DNA of 64,000 bases from Yamagishiella unicocca. Lineage: Eukaryota; Chlorophyta; Chlorophyceae; Chlamydomonadales; Volvocaceae. Under the pieces are notes generated by a model. That model did no database searches, had not been told where the DNA came from, and worked only from the letters and a program-made list of their open reading frames with translations. This document shows positions 37,001 to 48,847 of the stretch, piece after piece; positions within the stretch are counted from its first letter, which is position 1; every line of letters begins with the position of its first letter. The DNA lies in contig BDSL01000016.1 in the NCBI GenBank assembly GCA_003116995.1, positions 1,054,001 to 1,118,000 of the forward strand. Reading direction: 5' to 3'. Made by a program: the position numbers and the translations under genes.

Positions 37001-39602
37001 GGTGGCGATGGAGATGGTGGCTCAGGGCTAGGGGGCGGTGGCGGGCTCGGCGGCATCGGAGGAGGTGGTGGCGATGGGGCTGGGGGCTCAGGGCTAGGGG
37101 GCGGTGGCGGGCTCAGCGGCATCGGTGGTGGTGGTGGCGATGGAGATGGTGGCTCAGGGCGAGGGGGCGGTGGCGGGCTTGGCGGCATCGGAGGAGGTGG
37201 TGGCGATGGGGCTGGGGGCTCAGGGCTAGGGGGCGGTGGCGGGGTCGGCGGCATCGGTGGTGGTGGTGGCGATGGAGATGGTGGCTCAGGGCTAGGGGGC
37301 GGTGGCGGGCTTGGCGGCATCGGTGGTGGTGGTGGCGATGGAGATGGTGGCTCAGGGCTAGGGGGCGGTGGCGGGCTTGGCGGCATCGGTGGTGGTGGTG
37401 GCGATGGAGATGGTGGCTCAGGGCGAGGGGGCGGTGGCGGGCTTTGCGGCATCGGAGGAGGTGGTGGTGATGGGGCTGGGGGCTCAGGGCTAGGGGGCGG
37501 TGGCGGGGTCGGCGGCATCGGTGGTGGTGGTGGCGATGGAGATGGTGGCTCAGGGCTAGGGGGCGGTGGCGGGCTCGGCGGCATCGGTGGTGGTGGTGGC
37601 GGTGGAGATGGTGGCTCAGGGCTAGGGGGCTGTGGAGGGCTCGGTGGCATCGGAGGAGGTGGTAGTGATGGGGCTGGGGGCTCAATGCTAGGGGGCTGTG
37701 GCGGGCTCGGCGGCATCGGTGGTGGTGGTGGCGATGGAGATGGTGGCTCAGGGCTAAGGGGAGGTGGCGGGCTCAGCGGCATCGGACGAGGTGGTAGTGA
37801 TGGTGAAGGTGGCTCAGGGCTAGGTGGCGGTGATTGGCTGGTTGGCATCGATGGAGGCCAAGGTGTTGGCGTGACAGGGTTGGGGGCCAGCGGGCTTGGC
37901 TGCAGCGGCAGAGGAGGTGCTGAAGGAAAAGGTGGCAGAGGGCTAGGCGGTGGTGGTCCCGGCGGCAGCGGCGAAGGGGGCCAAGGAAATGGGGGGCTCG
38001 GGCTCGGCGGTGAGGGGTTGGGTGGTGGCGGCCAAGGGTTGGGTAATGGCGGCGAAGGGCTGGGTGGTGGGGGCGAAGGTGGTCTGGGGGATGGCTGTGG
38101 TGGAGGTGGTGGTGGTGGTGGTGGCGAGCGCGGCCCCACCAAGGTAGCTGCCGTGGCCTGTGGATAGGCAGCGCTTTTGCTGGTGCACCTCAGCCCTAGC
38201 ACAAGCAGCGACTCCAGTTGAAACCGTTGGATCGTGTACGACACCGTCATGACGATGACCTGGTCGCTACAGCCGCTCGCATCAAAGTCGGCCAAGTTGA
38301 CCTGCGGGCGAGGGCCGGGACAGTCCTGGACACGTTGGCAGGCACCGGAAGTGGTCTTGTGCAGTACGCACTAACTCCATAAACGTAAAGTCAGGGATGG
38401 CATCTGGTGCAGGGTTTGCATCTGGTTATGGAATCTGCGAGTAGTGGCTCGTAAGGGCTTCAATGGGCAATCAACGTGTTATTTAAGCTGCTGGTGGGAA
38501 CGACGCAAAGTATGATGACAGCGGCTTTCCTGAGACTCGTTTGAAACGCAGCGCTATTGCGCTATTGCGCTGTCTGAAACGACATCTGCGCGATCAGCCG
38601 CTGAAGGAAGCCATGATTATGTTGACACGCACGTACATACTGCAAACCGCAGAACACTTAACGTCCATGGGCTGAGGTGGATAGGCCGTGTGTGGTGACC
38701 TGAAGCGAGGCCAAGTAAGCGTGCCTTTTGGCCGTTGAAAACACGGCAGTTTCCAAATAAGGCATACATTTAAAGTAAGCATCGTCCCTGCCTGACCTGG
38801 AACGAGAGGCACGTGGCCCTGCTGCTGTACGTTTGAGACGTGGTACGCGTCAGGGCGCCCCCGCTGCCGTACTGCACGGTTAGGTTGAGCGGCGCCCCCG
38901 CCACCAGCATCCAGTTGCAGTTGAGCCGCAGAGTGGCGGCCAGCACCTGCCCACCGGACTCACGCCACGCCAGCAGCTCGCCCGCGGCGGTGGTGCCGCC
39001 GTCAGGTGAGGGCAGCGTGGTGCTTCTGGACGCGCCGCCGCACATGGAGCTGGAGGGCACGTCGCCATCGGGGGAGGGCAGCCGGCAGAGCGTGTTGTCC
39101 TGCCCCAGATCGTCCACAGTCTGCATCGATATCGATTGAGGATTTGGCAGACGATTACTCGTATCATGGAACAAGTATGGCATATAGGTGCGGCACACCT
39201 GCCGAATGACGTACGTACGCTTCCAAGCAACGAAGCAAAGCACAAGCAGCAGGCTGGAGCATACATGCGCATCTTCGGCTGCTTCCTGATCGAATCAGCG
39301 ACCAGACTCACATCACATGTGTCCAAGGATAGCAGGTTCGTGTTACACGCGCTGCAGGAAGTCCCGGTCGATGTGCAATAGCTGTACGAGTTAGCGAGGA
39401 GTTGGCGTCTGTGCCGGTGGCTGTGGCTGTCGGGGATGGAGGAGCCTGAACGATGTATATTGCCATCCGTAATTCGGGTATCCTGCTGATGGCTCGAAGA
39501 GGCGACAATGTTCCAGAATAGCAGCAAACTCAGGCAGTATGTAACGGGGAGGCAAATCCTGCGCAGCCGAGTTGTCATCGGCTGCGTTTCAAGCTGCGTC
39601 AT
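28036..39602 (-). CDS. giant transmembrane HRGP, paralog 2 (rod frameshifted in this assembly)
   Basis: Exons 39602-39312, 38797-39120, 31426-38301, 31127-31253 and 28036-30936 match paralog 1 in number, phase and order. Seen: signal peptide (LPVTYCLSLLLFWNIV; Met1 or Met9 could start it), HRHRRQLLAN, the same Cys domain, then two rods in series: a PPPPPMPPSP type rod (38130-35950) and a Ser/Gly rod of 19-residue units ending PAPPAAP (35935-31935). The second globular domain, membrane helix ([20 protein letters not shown]) and a shorter tail of about 870 residues follow, with four RRxS motifs. The long exon is 6876 nt, a multiple of 3, while the splice phases need remainder 2. A shortened repeat unit at 32697-32716 explains this exactly. 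As read, the protein would stop at 31936 and lose its anchor, so this is either an assembly error or a recent null allele. Confidence 0.78.
31935..35935 (-). repeat. 57-bp coding minisatellite, about 70 units (second rod of paralog 2)
   Basis: Units encode 19 residues of the form SSGGSGSGNDTQPAPPAAP with I/T and N/S variants. The PAPPAAP part resembles arabinogalactan glycomodules. The unit lacks stops in the other minus-strand frames (for example one reading WRQWLWERH) and in most plus-strand frames, which makes long false reading frames on both strands. Confidence 0.95.
32697..32716 (-). other. frame break in paralog 2 rod (net 14-bp loss in one unit)
   Basis: One repeat unit reads GCGGTGGGGGTGGTCG between CTGCTGGG and CCCAGAG, 16 bp where other units have 30 bp. 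The coding frame GSGSG on the upstream side continues in another frame downstream, while the correct frame resumes one register over and runs to the globular domain. Confidence 0.85.
35960..37850 (-). repeat. 66-bp coding minisatellite, about 28 units (first rod of paralog 2)
   Basis: Units encode 22 residues like SPEPPSPSPPPPPMPPSP plus PPPP. A block of five units is repeated with a 330-bp offset (GCTCAGCGGCATCGG at 36781 and again at 37111), a higher-order duplication. Confidence 0.93.
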
Positions 39603-42055
39603 CTAAGAATATCAAAGGCGTTGGCGCTGGGTGTTGTTGGCTGGAGCCCGGACGAGCCGATAACCATGTATGACATTACGCCATGGCCTGGAGAATAATC
39701 GCGTGCACGGTAACGTTATGGTCAGGCTGTTTCGTACGTGTAGGAGAGGTTTAAGCGTTGTCAGACGAAACCAATAAGGCAAATTACCTCGCCGCCATGG
39801 GCCTACGTACCTACTCCGGGTTCAAAGCATAGTGACTCCAGTCTGCTCCAGTTACAGTTATGTACGATACATTTGCCCCCTAGACAACTTACATTGCCGC
39901 CCCGAACACTTGCATGCGCACGAACAGCAAAGCCAATTGCATGCAGCTTACTGCCATCAGGCAATGTCGTAGGGCGCGCGGTGGCCTTTGGGGGGCAAAA
40001 GAAACCCGAGGGAAAGAACGAACGCAACGTGGCCACCAACGTCTGCGCCACTAAGAATGGCGCTCAATAAAGTTGCCTTCAATGACACCTTTGCAGAATC
40101 CAGGACACTAGCTAGCGCGTAGGGTGGCTTGGGGTACGTCGTTACCTGATGTATACAAGCAAGGAGTTCAATTTTGCAATTGAGGCGTGGAAGTTAAGAA
40201 ATAATTATCGGTCAAGCCGACTCGGTTAGGATTAGGATTTCCTTTTACCGGTATCGTCCGAACCCGCTTAGATATTATTTAGCGTCCCGAAGTGTGATAA
40301 AAACCAAACGGACGGTTGGTTATTGCACAAGAATGCGCCACATTCCTCCGAGGAATATTTATCCACAGACGCCACATCAGTAGTTGACACAGGCAGGGGC
40401 TTCGTTCTCCTTGGACACGTAATGACCAGTATCGGTATCTGCATGACTTCTGTAGTACAGTAACATTTTTCGGCAGGATAAATGATCAGGAATTCTCAAG
40501 GTCGTTGTTGCCGACATATACTCCCAACTCGTCAGTTATTTTTCTATTACGGTTTTGCTCTGTCGTCATGTGGGCAGCAGGGCAGGCACGTACGCTTTCG
40601 GTTTACGCTGCCATATAACGCAGCCTGGCAACGACGTCAGAATACGCCGTTTTAGCGGCTGAAATTACACGCCTTACTTATAACCGCGTGTAACCTCTTA
40701 ATATTACCTAGCGTATCGTTGGTGTGCGAAAGGTTTGACAGATTACAGGGACCCACTGGAATGCTCATGCTGTACGGATGAGAAGGCACCCCGCGGTCCG
40801 TTTGAGAGTGCGGTAGGGCTGATGTATGTGAAAAGGATGACTTTGTTCCGCGTGTCTCGCTAGACCCGGTATAATAACCTGCCTGGCCTCTTATTAAAGC
40901 CATGTTGTAACCATGGTTACTGTGATCAATCCTGCAGTAACCACGGTTAATAACAGATAACTATTATGCTACAGTGTCCTCAAGTAAGCCCAGGCGAACC
41001 CATGACAAGAGCCATGGTCCACTTCAGGAGCCGTACGCAACCATGCATCCCTGTGTACCGGTATGTGTTACCTGTGGTGTAGTGGCGGTGGCCCCGTACA
41101 AATGGGCACGGCGCTGGGGCGTCCGCAGCGAGAGACGCGAGGGTGGATGGCAGCATGTCCGTTTTGGCAGGAAATGATACAAAAGGTTTACCTACTAGGT
41201 TTGATAACACAATTTAATCATATTTTTAATATAAAAAATTTATTTACCGGTAATTAGTTTCCCACGCATGTAAACCACGGCGCACGTCTCGCAAGGGTGC
41301 AAACGTGCGAATCTTGGTACGATAGGGTACGACGAACAGCACGAGCAGAACTAATTTCAATCGGAACCGCGCGAAGCCTGTAGGAGCAAGGTGAGTTGGA
41401 TACCTACACTTTCTGGTCTACAGCAGCATCCGTACAGGCTCGCCTGACCGCACGGCTCTAGGTACCGGTAGGGCAGCACGGTGGGGTGGTGAAGTCCGTT
41501 TGGGGCCCCAAAGTAGCAGGGTGGAATAGGGAAGCCCGTTTTGGGGGCCCGAAAGTAGGGCCGCAGCACCTATTTAAGGACCTTTCAGCCTTGCTGAAGC
41601 GATGCATATGGAACCTCACGCATTCGAAAGCGGCATACATTTACGTGCGGTGTCGAGTTGCATACGTACGGTACGGCAGCAGGTAGGAGGACGTCGGACA
41701 CGCTACCTTCACACTGCGGTTCCCTTAGTCAGGGGACGGCGGACGTACAGTCGACAGCAGCTCGAGTCCACAAGCAAATTGAGCAGTGGAAAATCTTTCT
41801 CCGACGGCGGACTTGCAGCCAAACAGCGGCTCCAGTCCATATCTTCAGCACCGCGAAACTCTTACCTCCAAACGTACCCAGGGAGTTGAAAGGATCCACT
41901 TCGCGCGCACATCCCTCCCACAGTGTCCGGCCGGTCTGCACTAGCTGAACCCAAGCTCCCACCATCCACTACAAAAATTGACACGCGGGTTTACCGGCGG
42001 GGCCAGTAGGAAGCACCCTGAGCGCAGCCCGGCCGTCCCATCCCAATCAAGCTAG
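39603..42055. other. intergenic region upstream of HRGP paralog 2
   Basis: No gene recognised. The sequence is AT-rich in places (41190-41260). A fragment CTACAGTGTCCTCAAG at about 40972 resembles the one at 25514. An imperfect direct duplication of about 38 bp (GTTTGGGGCCCC versus GTTTTGGGGGCCC) lies at 41484-41558. Confidence 0.5.
40970..41020 (+). repeat. dispersed repeat fragment with CTACAGTGTCC start
   Basis: CTACAGTGTCCTCAAG followed by AAGCCCAGGCGAACCCA parallels TTACAGTGTCCCCAAG and GGGCGAGCCCAGGAC at 25514-25555, and TTACAGTGACCCCAAG at 26084. All three share orientation. Confidence 0.5.
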
Positions 42056-44694
42056 CTACCAGTCGCCGTAGAAGTCCTGCTGGTATCGCTGAGGTTCCGT
42101 CATGCCAGGTAGCGCAAGACCGAACACAAGCACTCCGGCCAGCGTCGTGAGGATCAGCAAGATACCCCGCGGGTGCTCGGACATGTCGGAAAACGGCGGG
42201 AAGCCAGCCCAGTTGCAGAAGACATGGGCAGCAACGGGCGCCGCCAAGTGCCCGGTCCGCAGGAAGAGGTAGGTGGCGAGCCAGCCGAAGACGGTCGTGT
42301 AGACCATTTGGAAACCCACCTGCAGGACGATGCGAGCGAGGGTTCCAGGCGATTTCATGCGGCGAAATTAGAGCGGGGCGAAGACCGGAAACCGAAGACG
42401 AGGCGCAAGCGGGGCGGAAACAGGGTCGAAATCGGCGCCTGTGCCGCTGGGGGCCGACAGGCCTCGGGCTTCTGACCGGGGCACGGTACTGGGCGGGGTT
42501 CCCGGTCTAATGTCATTAACCGGTTTGCCGTCAAACGGGGGATATCTGTATGCAATGAGGACGTGGGTTGGGTGATCAGGAGGGGCCGCCGCACGGTCAC
42601 CAGGAACGCGGTGGCACGATCCAACGTCGCTCCCGCTACTGCCGGACCAACTACTGCCCCCACCGCATGGTCGCGCCATGACCGCTGGTGGTCAGACTCG
42701 CTCACCAGGGTCACTGCTCGGCCCAGTGCGAAGCGCTGGTGCCGTACCAGCTCCATCACGTGGTGCAGGTGCGCTGCGCCGAACAACAGCGGCGTCAGCA
42801 GCACCACTTGCCTGTTGCCGACGCCCTGCCGTGTGCCGGCCGGGTTGGGGGTTGGGAGTTGGGGGAAAGCAAGCTGTCGGGAGAGGTACAGAAGAGGCGT
42901 CGGACCGTAGCCATGGTAGTGCGTCGGCTGGCTGGATGACATGGGAGGTGAGCGCGTCGGTTAGGTTTAAGCAGGTAAAGGAGGTAAAGGAGGGTGAAGG
43001 AGGTAAGGCAGGTGAAGGAGGTAAAGGAGGTAAAGGAGGTAAAGGAGATAAAGGAGGTAAAGGAGGTAAAGGAGGTAAAGGAGGTAAAGGAGGTAAAGGA
43101 GGTAAAGGAGGTAAAGGAGGTAAAGGAGGTTAAGGAGGTTAAGGAGGTAAAGGAGGTAAAGGAGGTAAAGGAGGTAAAGGAGGGTGAAGGAGGGACGGCA
43201 GGTGAAGGCGGGGCATATCAGTGCAAGCGCCTGGTGGCTGCGATTGCCATAAAATTGAAGGCGAAACGGGCGAAACGGGCACCGCGCCTAGTCCGTTTCA
43301 CGGGGCCTCGTTGCCAGCAGCAACCACAACCGTAACCGACACACGCGGCGACGTCCGACCTAGCCACGCAACAACTCCCCGCGCCGGTTGGTCACGTCCG
43401 TGCCCGAGCCTTATCAGCCATTCACCCACCTCCAGCTTAAGCAGCGGCACCATGCACGCTCGGAACACGAACTCCTCGGTCAGCGGAGCCGCCACCAAGT
43501 TGCGCCAAAGCCTCAGATCTCCCCCGTACTTGCTGAGCCAAGCTGCCAGCGAAGCCGCCATGCCGTCACCGCCGCCGTCAGCAGAGCTGCTTGCATCGAC
43601 AAGCGAGCCGCCCGGCGCAGGACCTCCCACGATAGGACGCCGCAGCAGCGCTTCCGGGCGCTCTACTGCACTACTCGACTGCCCTTCGGCGCCTCCGATG
43701 CCTGTGCCACCTCCGCTGCCTCCATCACCGTCCCTCGACTGGCTGTCGCCGCTGCCGCTGCCGCTGTTGGGCTGTGGAGAAGAAGATCGCCGCGGGGGAG
43801 GCGCACGCGCTTCCGGAATCTCTATACTGTGAACGAAGTAGATAAGCGGTCCGATGAAGAGGGTGACGCACAAGAAGAGCGAATCCGCGATGGCCCGGAG
43901 CAGGCCCGCCAGGCGCAGCCCCAGCAGGTAGTTCACGGGTATGGTGCTCTGCACGAGGCCGTGTCGGTGATGGGGGCGTTGGGCGCCGGTGAGGGTGGGT
44001 ACCGAGCAGGCAGCACGCAGGTGGGCTCGCTAAAGATGCCGGGTCCGACACAGATGCTGAGGTCGGCACGTGTCGCATCCCAGCCGTCCTCGTCCCCCCC
44101 GTCGTACTCCCAAAATCGCACTGCGCGTACGACCTGCTGTACTTCCACAGGAGAGGGTTATTTTGTGTGCGATTAGCGAGCTGTCGGTTATCTTTGCGTC
44201 CTTCGCTAGCGTCTGGGTTGTGTGTGGACTGGGTTGCTGAGGCTTTGGGTTAAGGACAACTGCACCCGAGCAACGGGTGTGACGGGGGCGGCGACTGCTT
44301 TCTCTGGACGAATACGCGCATGAATGGATGCCCCGTTGACTTTTCGATAGGGACAAGATTCTAGTTCTACATCTTTCCCACCTGCCTGACGGAACGCCAT
44401 ATCGAAGGCGTCCTCAACCCCGAACCCGTCTCATGCCACTGCCTAGTTCCCCCCCCAAGGTGCTACTTCTGAGTTAGCGACTCCACATACCCCATGAAAC
44501 CTAGTCGCCCAGAAGTAGGTCGGCAACCAGGCTAGGCAGCACGCCAAGGCGGTACTCAGCAGCCTGCGCTTGATTGTCGACGGGTGGTCTCTTGGCAGGT
44601 TGCCCCGCCACACGTACATGAGACCCACATAGACGCAGGAGTTCGCCAAGCAGACTAGGACGGCAAGACCTAGACCCGCAGACATGATCGGCAA
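42056..44694 (-). CDS. RCE1: CAAX prenyl protease 2 (RCE1 family)
   Basis: Four minus-strand exons, 44694-44491, 43948-43430, 42825-42706 and 42319-42056, give 368 aa. RCE1 is an intramembrane ER protease that removes the last three residues of prenylated CAAX proteins after farnesylation or geranylgeranylation. Seen: LPRDHPSTIKRR (33-44), LLGLRLAGLL, LFIGPLIYFV, catalytic pair Glu226-Glu227 in APLTEEFVFRACM, His260 in FGAAHLHH, and His313/Asn317 in AAHVFCNWAGFP, the residues essential in the family. Residues about 115-205 are a Ser/Gly-rich insert before the catalytic part. The start could be Met1 or Met4. Intron 2 contains a 9-bp minisatellite. Divergent from the small plastid protein gene. 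Confidence 0.95.
42973..43198. repeat. 9-bp minisatellite in RCE1 intron 2
   Basis: About 25 copies of GGTAAAGGA with a few GGTGAAGGA and GGTTAAGGA variants. On the transcribed sense (minus) strand it is a pyrimidine-rich CTCCTTTAC array. Confidence 0.95.
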
Positions 44695-44985
44695 CGGGGT
44701 GCGCCCCGGTGGTATGCGAGCGCGCCTCTACTGGTCTCGCATTACGAAAGCCCTTAGCCTGCTACAGTACACTAGATAATGGCTATGTACAGAGATCACC
44801 GATTCTTGCGTATTATTGCATTAGCGATGGGTTGACGTATGCGAGGATGTCTTGCCGATGGGACGAGCATCCCCAAGCTCGAGGTTGGCTCGCTGGATTA
44901 TGTACTTTCATAAGACACAGTCTCATAATCAGATACGTTCACTTCCTTTCGTTTAAAACCATCCCGGTTAAGGCCTCTGCGTAAA
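44695..44985. promoter_or_regulatory. shared 5' region of RCE1 and the plastid membrane protein gene
   Basis: Start codons of the two divergent genes are separated by 291 bp, the shortest of five such intervals in the window. No specific motif is assigned. Confidence 0.45.
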
Positions 44986-46453
44986 ATGGCTTCTATGCTG
45001 CGCCAGGGGGCTTCGGCCCGTGTCGCGATCAAGCGCTCCGGTAGGTGTAAGGTGCTTATGACCTTGTGTGTGATAAGTATGCACCGTCGGCTAGCCAAGG
45101 AAAGCGCAGGATCGGCGACTCGACGACTCGCCACACCACGACCTGACCGTCGTTGTGGCCTCACAACCAAAATGCAACTGCAACAATCCATTCTCAATGA
45201 ACCAATTAAATTACTTGTGCCAATATACCGTCGCACGTCCCTGCCCTCCCGACCAGCGTTCGGCGGGCTGCCGGTCAGGCCGGTCGCCCCCCTCGGCGCG
45301 CGCTCTGCCGTGCGCGCCAAGGCATCAGACTCTGATGTGGGCACTGCCGGCCTGGCTGCCATCGCGCTTGGCCTGCCAGCCAACGGCATCATGCTGTGGT
45401 GAGAGCTTTGGCAACTACTGCAGCCCAGTGCAGCCCAGGCACTGTGTACAATTTCAACCCAAACGCTGCGCACGACTGTAACCCAGGCGCTATGCACAGC
45501 AGCTCGCAGCTGCCTTACACTTCCAATGTTATTCCCCCTCCCTCACAGGTCGGAGTGGACGCTGAAGACCACTGGCAGCGGCCTGCCTCCCGGCCCTGGT
45601 GGCGCGCTGGGCGCCGCTGGTGGGTGCCAGCCATATGATTCTGTGTGATAGACAAGTTACACACTTTACACGAAGCACACACATACAGGAATTACGCACG
45701 TACACGAATTACGTGACATCCAGGATAAAACAAGAGAGTTATCATCTTAAGACGCTGATGCCATAGCATCATCCGTAACGCTCGCCTCCTTACCCTGCCC
45801 TCACAACCATCTAAACGTGCTTCGGAAAACTTGCGCGGCCTCCAACCTCTCGTGCCGATTTACCCGCTGCTCCCAACATCGATGGCATTGCGAATTCAGA
45901 GGGTATCAGCTACCTGGTGGTTCTGGCCGTCATCGGTTGGAGCGCCTACACCAAGGCCACCACCGGCAGCGGCCTCCCGCCCGGCCCGTCTGGGCTGCTG
46001 GGCGCTGTGGAGGGCGTGTCGTACCTGTCGCTGCTCGCTGGTAGGTGCGGCTTGGTGCGTGGACTGTTGACTTCGATGCCGTTCCCTGTATCATAAAGGA
46101 GAAACGGTTACGTTCAGGACGCTGATCTTTGTATCGTGGCGAGGATACTGCTGCCCGTGAGGGTTATCACCTGACTCACACACCCTTGGCCTCACCACTC
46201 ATCACATGTCCTGGGGATGACCCTGGCGGTCCTCACCATTCCCTCCCACCGCACTGCTCCTGCGCTTGTTGTGCGCCGGTGCAGCTCTCGGCCCCCCTCT
46301 GGAGGATGTTGCCCTCCTCCATATGAGCACCCCGTCGATTTCTCCTCTGCAGCAGCCGACGCATCTTCCGCACCCTATTACCGAACCCCACTACCGGTAT
46401 TGCGCCCCTATCCTACAGGTGTCATCGTCTTCGCGCTCAAGTACCTGTCGTAG
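44986..46453 (+). CDS. small membrane protein with a 37-residue internal duplication, probably plastid
   Basis: Five short exons (44986-45040, 45257-45398, 45549-45619, 45900-46040, 46419-46453) join in frame to 147 aa. Residues 1-45 are rich in Ala, Arg and Ser (MASMLRQGASARVAIKRS...) and look like a chloroplast transit peptide. The mature part has three hydrophobic stretches (about 54-66, 92-106, 129-146) separated by two nearly equal loops, TTGSGLPPGPGGALGAAEG (73-91) and TTGSGLPPGPSGLLGAVEG (110-128). The two copies, Trp66 and Trp103 onward, are exactly 37 residues apart. I do not recognise a named family and assign no function; a thylakoid or envelope location is inference. TGTAA at 46877-46881 is a candidate poly(A) motif. 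Confidence 0.8.
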
Positions 46454-48847
46454 GCACATCAGGCATCGCTGCGCTCTGACTCCGTCTTGGGATTTGCTCC
46501 GTGGCGGCAGAGATCTAGTTGTGTGTGCGCAGCGAGCCGGGAAGTGTGGAAGTGCTTACTGGAGAGCCGCGACATCTGCTGCAAGCGGGCCACCTCGTTG
46601 CGCGCTGGAGCGCCTCATGTAGCTGCGCGTGCTGCAACGCCTTGAACACCATCACGCTGTGTGATTTTGGCAAGTGTGATTTTGGCAAGTGGGCCCTGGA
46701 ACCGCAGACGTGTGCGGCAAGGGCAGAGGCGATAGCCTTCCATCCGCTACGCGGGTGCGGTGGCAGCCATCTCACGCAGCGATCAGGTCATCATGTCCGT
46801 GGAGGGTTCGTGCTGGCCTCCGCTGCGAGAGACATGGACGGAATGCTACCAGAGTCCGGCGCCGAAATGAGGAGGTTGTAATGGGAATGGACAACATACA
46901 GTGTACCAAATTGGGGAAAAGATTATTAATTCTGGCGATCGCAAACGTGCCTGGGCGACGCACCTTTCCAACGGCGTCCCACAACGTAACGCCGATGGCC
47001 TAGCTGGACCTAGTCCATCCTACAGCAATTATTGCCGGCCGCCCGACAAGCTCACCTGACTAGCAATGACGCCCTTTGGCGCACAAGGGACACACCGGGC
47101 GGGCGCAAGTTCGCCCGCCCCCATCACAACACAACAGTGTGAGGGGTCATTACCCGCAACCGAAATACACGATGCCCCCGTTGTCGCCTAATGCGTATCT
47201 TCGATCATTAACGACCGGGTCCTCCAACCCACCGCCGCGGTAGCTCATATACTCGCATTGTGGATATCTCAATGCGGCATTGTGACACACGTTCAACAAG
47301 TTGTAACCTAGCAAGGGCCCTACCACAAAGTCGCGCCGGCTGCTGTACAAGGCGCCCTGTGGTGCCTATCGGGCTGCTCCCGCACGAGCGTGTGAAAAAC
47401 AGCAGCCGCAATGCAACGGAGACCTGTCACGCCGCCAACGGGCTAACATGCCGGCAACAACGAACAAGATGCGCTTGCTCCACAAACGCCATAGCGCCCA
47501 AACGCTATGCCGTATCAACCACGACCTAAACACCACGTTAACGCCCTTCCCACCAAGTTTAAGTTTGTGGCTGAAGGGACAGGGGACACTTCGCTTCCAC
47601 GTAAACACCACAGCTCGGGCATGCGCGCGACGTGTCACGTCCTTAGTCCGTCGGCAGGACTTACCCCCATGCCTGCACGGTGTGGACACACAGCACCATA
47701 CAAGTCGGCTTTCCGCGAGACCGAGCACAACGAGCGGCGACTCACAAGCGCAGGCGCGCCGAAGTCGCAAACATACAACACAGCTCCAACTCACACAAAC
47801 ACAGTTTGCGGAGCTCCTCAGCAACAAATTAAAACTGATGACCGGCGTTTCCACTCAGCAAAAATAACATTGTCCGGCTCACCCATCCGAGCGCATTGCA
47901 TCTTCCTCACTTCCTTGTCCGCCAAACTGTCCTCATATCCGCCCGCAGTTGCCCAACACCGCCGCACCCCCAAACAGCGCCCGCCAAGCGTCTCTCCGCT
48001 CCTCTCTCTTCCGCATGGTCAACGCCGGCGCCTGCAACCAGTGCTACTAGGTGTTGACTCATCCGCGACACGACACCGTTTCAGCGCGGCGCACGACAAA
48101 AACATGGCGAATATTCCGGCTGAGTCCCTACGACGAGCGGGCGATGGCCTGCTCTCCGCGGATACACGCAGACGACGACATGAGCCAGTCGCCAGCCACA
48201 CGTTCTATGGGTCCTAAACAGGACACTGCACGGAACCACTTCATCACAGGCATCCTGCCGTACGTGCTATTACCTAAGGCCGCCACCGGCCGGCCGCAGC
48301 CGTCGGTCAGACACCACAGCCCTACCACCGGAACACCATGAATTCGTTGTACGTGTTGTTTCTCCGTGAAGAATTCGTGCCTCCAACAGCTCGCCGTCAG
48401 TGCTTAATTTTCAATAAAGGGCTCCATCCGCAAACCATCGCAACGTAAACCGCCCAACAACCAGTCCACCGCACAACTCTCGAGCGGGCGTCGCATTTGG
48501 GCACAGACCGGTGGAATGAGGAACTCGGGAGGCCTGCAGGCGCCAGGGTTGCCCAGGCCAACCCTGCGAGACATGGAGCCCCGGCGCCAAGGAAGCCACA
48601 CTTGATCTCTCAACAATAGCACGGCCATAACCATGTAAGGCCATCGAGGCCAAGGCCCCGGGGCACGTCACACTCGCGCGGGGACACGTCACACTGCGTG
48701 CGTATATCGACGCCAGCTGCTGGGCTGGAGCCGTGCTGCCCGAAATGGAAGCTCGGCATTGCATGAATTCGAACATCGAAGGCCGAACAGCACGCCTAAG
48801 AGGCCAGACTGAAAGCAACGTTTCTCTGTGACCGTAATCCAACAGGG
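46454..48847. other. intergenic region, no gene recognised
   Basis: It contains the 3' UTR of the plastid protein gene on the left and, presumably, that of the bZIP gene on the right. A TGTGATTTTGGCAAG unit is duplicated at 46659-46690. Long plus-strand frames around 47500-48200 have no family similarity and a random-looking composition. Confidence 0.45.

Noticed and set aside
32437..38167. Several 800-1190 residue plus-strand frames (Gly-rich, Trp/Cys-rich and Leu/Pro-rich)
   Set aside because: All come from the stop-free 57-bp and 66-bp units of the HRGP rods. They have no conserved flanks or splice logic.
13209..39602. Mating agglutinin genes (SAG1/SAD1)
   Set aside because: The PPSPX rod and size are similar, but the membrane helix and long tail do not fit the agglutinin layout I know; without a search I do not assign it.
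44030..44356. An extra RCE1 exon in the 44.0-44.4 kb intron
   Set aside because: Direct joining of exon 1 (ends FHG) to STIPVNYLLGLRL keeps the phase and aligns with other RCE1 proteins, so no exon is needed.
47507..48217. A 236-residue plus-strand gene
   Set aside because: No family similarity, no hydrophobic or low-complexity pattern typical of neighbours, and no splice support; it looks like a random open frame in GC-rich DNA.
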